Below are positions 1 to 4,400 of a stretch of 6,946 nt of DNA, piece after piece. This DNA is from JAVBQJ01 sp045585875 (GTDB lineage: Bacteria; Verrucomicrobiota; Lentisphaeria; Victivallales; Victivallaceae): positions 1 to 6,946 of the forward strand of contig JAZMZH010000041.1 of assembly GCA_045585875.1 (NCBI GenBank), given 5' to 3'. Position 1 is the first letter of the stretch. Each line of letters begins with the position of its first letter. Under the pieces are notes generated by a model that was given only the letters and a program-made list of their open reading frames with translations, searched no databases and had not been told where the DNA came from. Position numbers and translations under genes: made by a program.

Positions 1-1038
1 GCGCACGGCGACAAGCTTGTCGGCAAAGGCCAGCAGCGCCTCTTCGGTGAAGGTCCACTCGTTGCCCTGAAACCACACCGGAGTCTGCGGCACCCAGGCC
101 GGGATCTCGCCGCGCTCGGCCAGGGAACGGCTCCAGCGCTCCTGGGTCAGCGCCCAGGCCCGGTAGATCTTGCAGGCGTCGTACCAGTCGCCGGTCAGCG
201 GTCCGGCGACCACCGGGTACTGGAGCTGCCAGGTCGAACGGCGGTAGGGCATATCCGGATAATGGATGATGCTCTCGTTGAACGCCTTTTGGGAGGCGGC
301 GGGCCGGGCGACAAAGGTTTTCTTGAAATTCTGCCCGTCATGACTGGCGAAATAGAGGGCGTCGCCTCTGCCGTCGTCGTAGGTCATGAGCTGGATGGTC
401 ATGCCGCCCGCGGGATATTCGGTATAGCCCAGCAGTCCGGAGAAGCGCTTGCGGATGTCGGTCTGCTTCCGTCCGGAGTAGATCGGCACTGCCATGAATT
501 CGGTCTCCTCGGCTCCGGCCGCACCGAGGCCGCCGAGATAGGGGAACTCAAGATGCTGGATCGCCTCATCGGAGCGGTTGTCGATGGAGATCTCCCACTG
601 AAAGAGCGGGGAATCCTCCTCCAGGGTGATCCGTATGGTGACCAAAATGTCGCCATTCCGCCAGGCGGCGGCGCTGTATTTCAGGATCCATCCGCCGGAA
701 TTCCCGTCGCCGAAGGGCTCGGCGCTCTTCCGTCCGAAGGCTCCGGCGTGAAAAAGCGTCCCCGCAGGCAGATTGTACCATTGATCCGGCGCCTCCCCCG
801 GCTTCAGCATGGTGAGGCGGAAGATCCCCTCCCCGGGTTCGGTGACATACTCGCAGCCGGTTTCCAGATTGGTGATCTGTTCCAGCGTGTAATTCGGCTC
901 GCGCAGCACCAGACGGGCCAGGCCGTTTTCCAGAGTCAGCATGCCGTCGCCGCGGCCGGTCCGGACCGGCCCGGCGGAAACCGCGCAGGAGCAGAGGAGC
1001 AGCATGGCTGTACCCAAAAGAGAGGCTTTTTGATTCAT
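1..1038 (-). CDS. Secreted DUF6259-like putative glycoside hydrolase, C-terminus cut off by window edge
   Basis: My own translation of the minus strand from the ATG at 1038 stays open for 346 codons to base 1, so the end of the protein is missing. Residues 1-22 form a signal peptide: a short basic start, a hydrophobic run rich in Leu, and a V-S-A cleavage site before Gly23, so the product is exported. Residues about 25-300 look like the N-terminal beta-sandwich of DUF6259-type proteins, including the YFASHDGQ segment (229-236) and a GDWYDACKIYRAWA helix (283-296). The segment from about residue 312 (IPAWVPQTPVW) looks like the start of a TIM barrel whose catalytic part is outside the window. 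The family is hydrolase-like, but its chemistry is not established to my knowledge. The start is supported by the signal peptide; the ribosome site is weak (GAG, 8 nt upstream). It lies 117 bp downstream of the pseudopilin on the same strand, so co-transcription is plausible. The family assignment is from memory of sequence style. Confidence 0.75.
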   Translation of the reverse strand, partial: MNQKASLLGTAMLLLCSCAVSAGPVRTGRGDGMLTLENGLARLVLREPNYTLEQITNLETGCEYVTEPGEGIFRLTMLKPGEAPDQWYNLPAGTLFHAGAFGRKSAEPFGDGNSGGWILKYSAAAWRNGDILVTIRITLEEDSPLFQWEISIDNRSDEAIQHLEFPYLGGLGAAGAEETEFMAVPIYSGRKQTDIRKRFSGLLGYTEYPAGGMTIQLMTYDDGRGDALYFASHDGQNFKKTFVARPAASQKAFNESIIHYPDMPYRRSTWQLQYPVVAGPLTGDWYDACKIYRAWALTQERWSRSLAERGEIPAWVPQTPVWFQGNEWTFTEEALLAFADKLVAVR

Positions 1039-1110
1039 GGAATATTCTCGGGGGTTGAGTGTTGACAGGGAACGGGCCGCCGCGGACCTCAGGGATCGCG
1101 CGGCAGCCCG

Positions 1111-1137
1111 AGTGCCGCACCGTTACGGCGCGGCATT
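1111..1137. other. Hairpin between pseudopilin and secreted hydrolase genes
   Basis: TGCCGC (1113-1118) pairs with GCGGCA (1130-1135), and CCG (1120-1122) pairs with CGG (1126-1128) around a TTA loop, with one A/C mismatch between the two helices. Read on the minus strand, the direction of the flanking genes, no T-run follows, so it is not a standard intrinsic terminator there. A T-run follows only on the plus strand. It could be an RNA stability or processing stem that sets the ratio of pilin to hydrolase, or chance pairing in GC-rich DNA. Confidence 0.35.
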
Positions 1138-1155
1138 TTCCCGCAGATTCAGCGA

Positions 1156-1794
1156 TCAGAAGAGGTCATGGACCGTGCCGTCGCCGTAGTGGGCACCATC
1201 GCCGGCATTCGCGGGCAGATCCTCGACGTGGCCGTCGCCGAAAAGACCGTTGCACCTGTTATTGTGACGATATTTCAGGTTGAGGCCATTGTTGGGATCC
1301 GTCCGCTGTGAAGTCGTACCGTCGGCCCAGATGAAACCGGTGGGCTTGAACAAAGCCAGCGATCTCGCCGAGCACCAGTGTGCGGCGCCGTTCACAGGGC
1401 TGTTCATAATGCCGTCGCTGTTGGCCGCGTTGTACGCATCCACCGAGTAATTGAAATCTTCAATACTGACGTTCTGATTATCCTCGGCGGAGGGGCATTT
1501 GATCCACATTCTGTAGTTGCCGTCCTGCTTAAGGTAGCCGGTATAATCGTACATGTAAGCCATCGGCGACACTGTGTAATTCGGCTGGCACCAGCCGCTG
1601 ATCAGGAGCACCTTGTCGTCGTTGTCGTTGGCGTACATGACGAAGGTGAGGCCCCAGGTCTTGAGATTGTTGACGCATTTGGTTTTCTGCGCGGCGGCCC
1701 GGGCTTTGGAGAGCGCGGGCAACAGCATGGACGCGAGGATGGCGATAATCGCGATCACGACGAGCAATTCTATTAATGTAAATTTCTTTCTCAT
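1156..1794 (-). CDS. Pseudopilin-like protein with prepilin N-terminus and H-X9-DG motif
   Basis: This is a 212-residue protein. Residues 1-4 (MRKK) are a short basic leader. FTLIE (5-9) is the class III signal motif, with the conserved Glu at mature position 5, followed by one hydrophobic helix (about 5-28) and a polar helix continuing to about residue 45. Processing by a prepilin peptidase would occur before Phe5. Position -1 is Lys instead of the usual Gly. Near the C-terminus, His177 and Asp187-Gly188 form the H-X9-DG motif known from prepilin-like families of Planctomycetes and Lentisphaerae. Cysteines sit at 40, 69, 100, 141 and 181. The product should sit in the inner membrane or in a type II secretion/type IV pilus-like fibre; its exact role is unknown. 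An in-frame ATG at 1887 would add 31 very basic residues, but the strong GGAAGAAGAAGGGA ribosome site favours 1794. A promoter lies about 240 nt upstream, and the secreted hydrolase gene follows. Confidence 0.93.
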   Translation of the reverse strand: MRKKFTLIELLVVIAIIAILASMLLPALSKARAAAQKTKCVNNLKTWGLTFVMYANDNDDKVLLISGWCQPNYTVSPMAYMYDYTGYLKQDGNYRMWIKCPSAEDNQNVSIEDFNYSVDAYNAANSDGIMNSPVNGAAHWCSARSLALFKPTGFIWADGTTSQRTDPNNGLNLKYRHNNRCNGLFGDGHVEDLPANAGDGAHYGDGTVHDLF

Positions 1795-1801
1795 GGCGTT
1801 G

Positions 1802-1815
1802 TCCCTTCTTCTTCC
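1802..1815 (-). promoter_or_regulatory. Ribosome binding site of the pseudopilin gene
   Basis: The minus strand reads GGAAGAAGAAGGGA, ending 7 nt before the ATG at 1794. This purine tract decides the start in favour of 1794 over the upstream in-frame ATG at 1887, which has only a poly-A stretch in front of it. Confidence 0.7.
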
Positions 1816-1933
1816 TTTTTGGATTGATTCTGGTTTGGACAATTTCATTTTTGACGACCTTTTGCGACTTTTCACAACCTGTTTCATGCTTTTTTCAATC
1901 CGATCCCATAGGCCGAATCCTTTCTTTTCTTCA

Positions 1934-2006
1934 AGATCGCCTTTCCGCCGGCGCCCGGGCGGAGCGAATCGGTAACTCGCTGCCGCCCAGCAGGCTCAGG
2001 CGATCT
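1934..2006 (-). promoter_or_regulatory. Structured 5' leader element upstream of the pseudopilin gene
   Basis: AGATCGCCT (1934-1942 on plus) is perfectly complementary to AGGCGATCT (1998-2006), giving a 9-bp outer helix. Inside it, GGGCGGAGCGA (1957-1967) pairs with TCGCT-G-CCGCCC (1977-1988), an 11-bp helix with one bulged G and a 9-base loop. An alternative small hairpin (GCTG/CAGC, minus strand 1991-1979) would compete with the inner helix. The element lies inside the predicted pilin transcript, about 30 nt after its start and about 140 nt before the ATG. No T-run follows, so it is not an ordinary terminator. I do not recognise a known riboswitch class: the core motifs of the TPP, FMN, SAM-I, cobalamin and c-di-GMP-I classes are not visible. 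The pairing is directly seen; a regulatory role is inference. Confidence 0.5.
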
Positions 2007-2015
2007 GCTGCAGCG

Positions 2016-2031
2016 GTACAATCTTTTGTAC
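2016..2031. promoter_or_regulatory. Perfect inverted repeat at the pilin transcription start, likely operator
   Basis: GTACAA-TCTT-TTGTAC is a perfect 6-4-6 inverted repeat. It begins about 2 bp downstream of the expected transcription start of the minus-strand pilin promoter, a position where a bound repressor would block RNA polymerase. No regulator gene lies in the window to name the binding protein. It could alternatively form a small hairpin at the extreme 5' end of the transcript. Confidence 0.5.
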
Positions 2032-2039
2032 ACGTCTAT

Positions 2040-2068
2040 ATTATACTTCGACTTGGCCGATTTGGCAA
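2040..2068 (-). promoter_or_regulatory. Sigma-70-type promoter for the pseudopilin gene
   Basis: The minus strand carries TTGCCA (2068-2063; five of six matches to the -35 consensus) and a perfect TATAAT (2045-2040), separated by exactly 17 bp. The expected start is near 2033, which gives a leader of about 240 nt before the pilin ATG. Fit and spacing make this the best promoter in the window. Confidence 0.72.
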
Positions 2069-2081
2069 TGGCAATTCGGCA

Positions 2082-2098
2082 GGATATTAGCATTATCC
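2082..2098. promoter_or_regulatory. Inverted repeat upstream of the pilin -35
   Basis: GGATA-N7-TATCC is an inverted repeat lying 14-30 bp upstream of the pilin -35 hexamer, a position typical of an activator site. The arms are short, so chance occurrence cannot be excluded. Confidence 0.25.
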
Positions 2099-2114
2099 GG
2101 CTAAAGATGAGTTT

Positions 2115-2131
2115 CCCCCCATCCACCCCCC
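2115..2131. repeat. Paired C6 runs (G6 on the minus strand) between the divergent promoters
   Basis: Two runs of six C are separated by ATCCA. On the minus strand this gives two G6 tracts with a GG between them. It lies midway between the two divergent promoters. It could form unusual G-rich structure or simply be compositional. Confidence 0.3.
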
Positions 2132-2162
2132 GGAAAAACGAAGCATTGCGCCGCTTTTCGCA

Positions 2163-2172
2163 CCCGATCGGG
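2163..2172. promoter_or_regulatory. 10-bp perfect palindrome CCCGATCGGG
   Basis: CCCGATCGGG is fully self-complementary and lies about 40 bp upstream of the plus-strand -35. It may be a protein site; no family can be assigned. Confidence 0.25.
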
Positions 2173-2195
2173 ACCGCCTCTCCGCACTCCCTCAA

Positions 2196-2214
2196 AAGGC
2201 CGGGAGGCGGCCTT
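2196..2214. promoter_or_regulatory. Inverted repeat overlapping the -35 of the plus-strand promoter
   Basis: AAGGCCG (2196-2202) and CGGCCTT (2208-2214) are perfect 7-bp arms around GGAGG. The right arm covers the first two bases of the -35 TTGAAA, so a bound protein would compete with RNA polymerase. On the minus strand the stem is followed by TTTT and would resemble a short terminator, but no minus-strand gene enters it from the right. An operator or insulator role is inference. Confidence 0.4.
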
Positions 2215-2240
2215 GAAAAATCATACCGCGGTGATATATT
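2213..2240 (+). promoter_or_regulatory. Sigma-70-type promoter for the TIM-barrel hydrolase-like gene
   Basis: TTGAAA (2213-2218) and TATATT (2235-2240) are separated by 16 bp, and the expected start is near 2247. The spacer contains the perfect palindrome ACCGCGGT (2225-2232). The resulting leader is about 90 nt long. Confidence 0.55.
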
Positions 2241-2250
2241 AGGGATATCA
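2232..2250. promoter_or_regulatory. Inverted repeat TGATAT-N7-ATATCA over the -10, likely operator
   Basis: TGATAT (2232-2237) and ATATCA (2245-2250) are perfect 6-bp arms centred just downstream of the -10 and covering the expected transcription start near 2247. A repressor bound here would block initiation. Symmetric 19-bp sites of this kind suit a dimeric helix-turn-helix protein, but the family cannot be named. Confidence 0.4.
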
Positions 2251-2252
2251 GA

Positions 2253-2266
2253 CGGCAGTGATGCCG
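2253..2266. promoter_or_regulatory. Short hairpin or operator just after the transcription start
   Basis: CGGCA-GTGA-TGCCG gives 5-bp arms. An alternative pairing of ACGGC (2252-2256) with GCCGT (2266-2270) is also possible. It lies at about +6 to +20 of the predicted plus-strand transcript, where it could protect the 5' end or bind a regulator. Confidence 0.3.
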
Positions 2267-2326
2267 CCGTTTGACGCATCGTTCACTCCGTATTGCCTCC
2301 GCATCGATGAAGTCAGTAGATAAAGC

Positions 2327-2331
2327 AGGAG
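2327..2331 (+). promoter_or_regulatory. Ribosome binding site of the TIM-barrel hydrolase-like gene
   Basis: AGGAG lies 6 nt before the ATG at 2338, a near-ideal Shine-Dalgarno sequence that fixes this start. Confidence 0.8.
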
Positions 2332-2337
2332 ATTTTT

Positions 2338-3876
2338 ATGGCGGGGATCGTCATCAACGAGGACAATTCGCATTACTTTTTCGACCGTGGCGAGGGCGGC
2401 GCCAATGAAGAGAGCCTTTGCGGATTGGCCCGGCATTACTGTGTCGGCCAGGTCGTGGAGGTGTGTTACAATTTCAACGCGCAGCGCGTGAACGTATCCG
2501 GGATGCCGTGCGAACCCGTCTGGTCCGGCGTCGAAGACCGAAACGAGGCAGGCGTGTTCTTCCGCGGGCGGCAGCTCCCGCCCGGCTCCGCCAACTGGGT
2601 CCGCTGCGCCCGGATTCTCGACGAAAAAGGGATCGACCCCTATGCAGTCTGGCTGGCGGAGACCCGGCGGCTCGGCCGCCGCGCCTCGCTCTCGATGCGG
2701 ATGAATGACGTCCACTGCGTCGACGATCCGGACAATTTCATGCACGGCGCACTCTGGCGCGAGCATCCCGAATACCGCATCGATCCGGCATCCGGCGATC
2801 CCGCGTGGCTTTTCGCGGAACTGGATTACGCGCGGCCCGAGGTCCGGAGCCATGCTTTGAATCTGATCCGGTCGGCGCTGGAGCGGTACGATTGCGACGG
2901 GTTTGAGCTCGACTGGATGCGCTTCGGTCACCACCTGGCCCACGGACATCTGGAGGAGGGGCGGACCCTCCTTACCGATTTCCACCGTGAAGTGCGGAAG
3001 ATCGCCGATGCGGCGGAAAAACGCCTGAAACACCCGGTGGAAATCACGACGCGGGTCCCCGCCGATCCGACCGCCGCATGGGACATGGGATACGACGTCA
3101 CCGCATGGGTGCGGGAAAATCTGGTGTCGGGCATCGTCCCCACGGCATTCTTTACGACCACGGACACCGCCATGCCGATCGGCTTCTGGCGGCGGCTGCT
3201 CGGGGACAGGGTCCGTATCGATGCCGGTCTGGAACTCCTGATCCGCCCGTATCCCGCAAGCACGCCCGTGCTGGACCGGCCGGAGTTTCTTGCCGCCCAG
3301 GCCGCGGACTGCCTGTATCAGGGAGCGGACCGGATCTATCTCTTCAACCACATGGATTCCGAGACCTGCATGCCGGACATGGCGGCGTTTCACCGGCTGC
3401 TGAACGTGGCCAGGCCCTCGGCCGAGGCGCGGCGGCATGTGATCACCTACCGCGACACCCGTGCATTCGGCGAGCCTGTCGGGAGTATCCTGCCGCAGAA
3501 ACTGTCTGATGAAAGACGGTTTTCCGAACCGCTGCGGATCGAGGTCGGGCCGAAGCCGGAACCCGGATGCCCCTGCCGCGTGATCCTCGGTTTCGACACG
3601 GCAGAGCCGCTCCCGGTCGAAATCCGGCTGAACAACGTGAAACTTCCTCTGCTGAAATCGGGTCCGCCCCCCGAAGAGGAGGAGGATCTCCCCGCCGCGT
3701 TCTTTGATGCGGAAATGCCTGCCCTGACCCGCCCCTTCCCGGAATCAACCGCGAGTTTGGCCGAGTTCGATGCCGCCGGATTTGCCGTTGCCGGCGCCAA
3801 CATCATCACGGTCCGGCTGACCGGCAGCGCGGAGGGCCGGATCACCTGGGCGGAAATCTCGATCGCGGGCGCATAA
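2338..3876 (+). CDS. Cytoplasmic glycoside-hydrolase-like TIM-barrel protein (family 10 glycosylhydrolase-like)
   Basis: The protein has 512 residues and no signal peptide or membrane segment, so it is predicted to be cytoplasmic. It opens with INEDNSHYFFDR (6-17), a signature I associate with hydrolase-like proteins of Planctomycetes and Lentisphaerae. A beta/alpha barrel follows: SLSMRMNDVH (117-126) resembles a barrel strand, and DGFELDWMRF (187-196) resembles the strand-4 end of retaining-type barrels, with acidic residues Asp187, Glu190 and Asp192 as catalytic candidates. EITTRVPADP (235-244) and the RPY segment (303-305) look like later strands. Residues about 397-512, ending with a TVRLTG...ITWAEISI pattern, look like a C-terminal beta-sandwich. 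Substrate and activity are unknown; the fold call is inference from motif style. AGGAG at ideal spacing supports the start, and the gene has its own promoter diverging from the pilin operon. A purely structural or binding role cannot be excluded. Confidence 0.85.
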   Translation: MAGIVINEDNSHYFFDRGEGGANEESLCGLARHYCVGQVVEVCYNFNAQRVNVSGMPCEPVWSGVEDRNEAGVFFRGRQLPPGSANWVRCARILDEKGIDPYAVWLAETRRLGRRASLSMRMNDVHCVDDPDNFMHGALWREHPEYRIDPASGDPAWLFAELDYARPEVRSHALNLIRSALERYDCDGFELDWMRFGHHLAHGHLEEGRTLLTDFHREVRKIADAAEKRLKHPVEITTRVPADPTAAWDMGYDVTAWVRENLVSGIVPTAFFTTTDTAMPIGFWRRLLGDRVRIDAGLELLIRPYPASTPVLDRPEFLAAQAADCLYQGADRIYLFNHMDSETCMPDMAAFHRLLNVARPSAEARRHVITYRDTRAFGEPVGSILPQKLSDERRFSEPLRIEVGPKPEPGCPCRVILGFDTAEPLPVEIRLNNVKLPLLKSGPPPEEEEDLPAAFFDAEMPALTRPFPESTASLAEFDAAGFAVAGANIITVRLTGSAEGRITWAEISIAGA

Positions 3877-3883
3877 GACCGGC

Positions 3884-3903
3884 CGGGATGTCAACCCATC
3901 CCG
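3884..3903 (+). terminator. Hairpin after the TIM-barrel gene, possible terminator
   Basis: CGGGATG (3884-3890) and CATCCCG (3897-3903) form a perfect 7-bp stem with a 6-base loop, starting 8 bp after the stop codon. No T-run follows directly. The nearest T-rich stretch is at about 3937-3950, after a second weak stem (TGAG/CTCA, 3918-3930). It may stabilise the 3' end or give only partial termination. Confidence 0.45.
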
Positions 3904-3987
3904 CAACCCGGTGTCATTGAGAATTCCTCAGCCGCATTCTTTATTTTATAGACGCGCGAGCGGGGACAGGACGGAGCGTCACCCGCT

Positions 3988-4031
3988 TCTATTCGGGAAA
4001 ACCGACCATTTCGACCAAAATCTCGAATAGA
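3988..4031. repeat. Inverted repeat with 11-bp arms
   Basis: TCTATTCGGGA (3988-3998) pairs with TCTCGAATAGA (4021-4031) with a single G-T wobble, leaving a 22-base loop. It is too far from the preceding stop codon for an ordinary terminator and has no T-run. It could be a remnant of a mobile-element end or an RNA stem. Confidence 0.4.
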
Positions 4032-4118
4032 CAGCTTGACAAAAGTCCGCGCTCCAACTGACAGAAGTTCTTCAACTTCAGCTTGCTCGCGATGTCGAGC
4101 GGGGCGATGGAGTCGAAA

Positions 4119-4172
4119 CCGGAAAGTGTCAAGAAAATGAAACTCTTTTTTGGGGAAATATCCGGAAGTGTC
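4119..4172. repeat. Imperfect short direct repeat CCGGAA(A)GTGTC
   Basis: CCGGAAAGTGTC (4119-4130) recurs as CCGGAAGTGTC (4162-4172), 43 bp apart, in the AT-richer gene-free stretch. This spacing is about four helical turns, so paired protein sites are possible, but two copies are weak evidence. Confidence 0.3.
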
Positions 4173-4297
4173 CAATGAATCAAACCGTATTTTCCAAAGG
4201 AGCGCCCTGGAATTTCGGCTCCGGATGCAACATGCTGAAAGCAAACGAAAACATCCGTAAAATTTTTTCGTTCCAAACGGAATCCCGCCTCATTTTC

Positions 4298-4325
4298 TTG
4301 TTTTTGCCGGTTCTCATGCTATATT
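4298..4325 (+). promoter_or_regulatory. Extended -10 promoter for the GH116 gene
   Basis: TATATT (4320-4325) is preceded by TGC, giving an extended -10 (TG-n-TATATT). The -35 is poor: TTGTTT at 4298-4303, with 16-bp spacing. The expected start near 4332 gives a leader of about 70 nt to the chosen ATG. A small TTCC-AAAC-GGAA inverted repeat (4271-4282) lies just upstream. Confidence 0.5.
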
Positions 4326-4388
4326 AAATACGGACGGCAACACGGAGCGGGCGTCATGACGGCAAGGCGCCGCCGCATCACATTTTTC

Positions 4389-4395
4389 AGGGGGG
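4389..4395 (+). promoter_or_regulatory. Ribosome binding site deciding the GH116 start
   Basis: AGGGGGG lies 5 nt before the ATG at 4401. An in-frame ATG at 4356 also has a GGAG 8 nt upstream, but it would add a basic, non-conserved 15-residue tail, so 4401 is preferred. Confidence 0.55.
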
Positions 4396-4400
4396 AAACC

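Larger units (their letters stand above)
3904..4313. other. Gene-free, AT-richer intergenic stretch
   Basis: No credible gene is visible. Two minus-strand reading frames (3891-4244 and 3989-4276) are open, but both begin with TTG, lack a ribosome site and resemble no family I know. The base composition is visibly more AT-rich than the flanking coding DNA, especially 4130-4200 and 4255-4310. The stretch holds several inverted repeats and a short direct repeat. It may be a decayed insertion or gene remnant, or non-coding DNA. Confidence 0.5.

Noticed and set aside
262..1065. A 267-codon open frame on the plus strand
   Set aside because: It is antisense to the secreted DUF6259-like gene, which has a signal peptide and sensible domain pattern over the full stretch.
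1061..1066. TTGACA on the plus strand as a -35 box
   Set aside because: No -10 hexamer lies at a suitable distance, and the position is upstream of no plus-strand gene.
566..1120. A 184-codon minus-strand frame overlapping the start of the secreted hydrolase
   Set aside because: It is out of frame with the signal-peptide-bearing protein starting at 1038, is Arg-rich, and lacks any family resemblance.
1795..1887. N-terminal extension of the pseudopilin from the ATG at 1887
   Set aside because: It would add 31 very basic residues before the prepilin leader, and the strong ribosome site at 1802-1815 serves the ATG at 1794.
1934..2006. Known riboswitch (c-di-GMP-I suggested by a GTTACCGA loop)
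   Set aside because: The GTTACCGA string resembles the 3' part of GEMM RNAs, but the upstream GGGCAAACC and GCAAAGCC core is absent.
1884..2279. A 131-codon minus-strand frame in the divergent regulatory region
   Set aside because: It covers both promoters and several inverted repeats, has no recognisable domain, and its composition is not gene-like.
2248..3438. A 396-codon open frame on the minus strand across the TIM-barrel gene
   Set aside because: It is antisense to a gene with a good ribosome site and promoter, its composition is typical of a GC-rich shadow frame, and no domain is recognisable.
3891..4276. Two overlapping minus-strand frames of 117 and 95 codons
   Set aside because: Both start with TTG, have no ribosome site, and match no family I know; they may be chance frames or eroded remnants.
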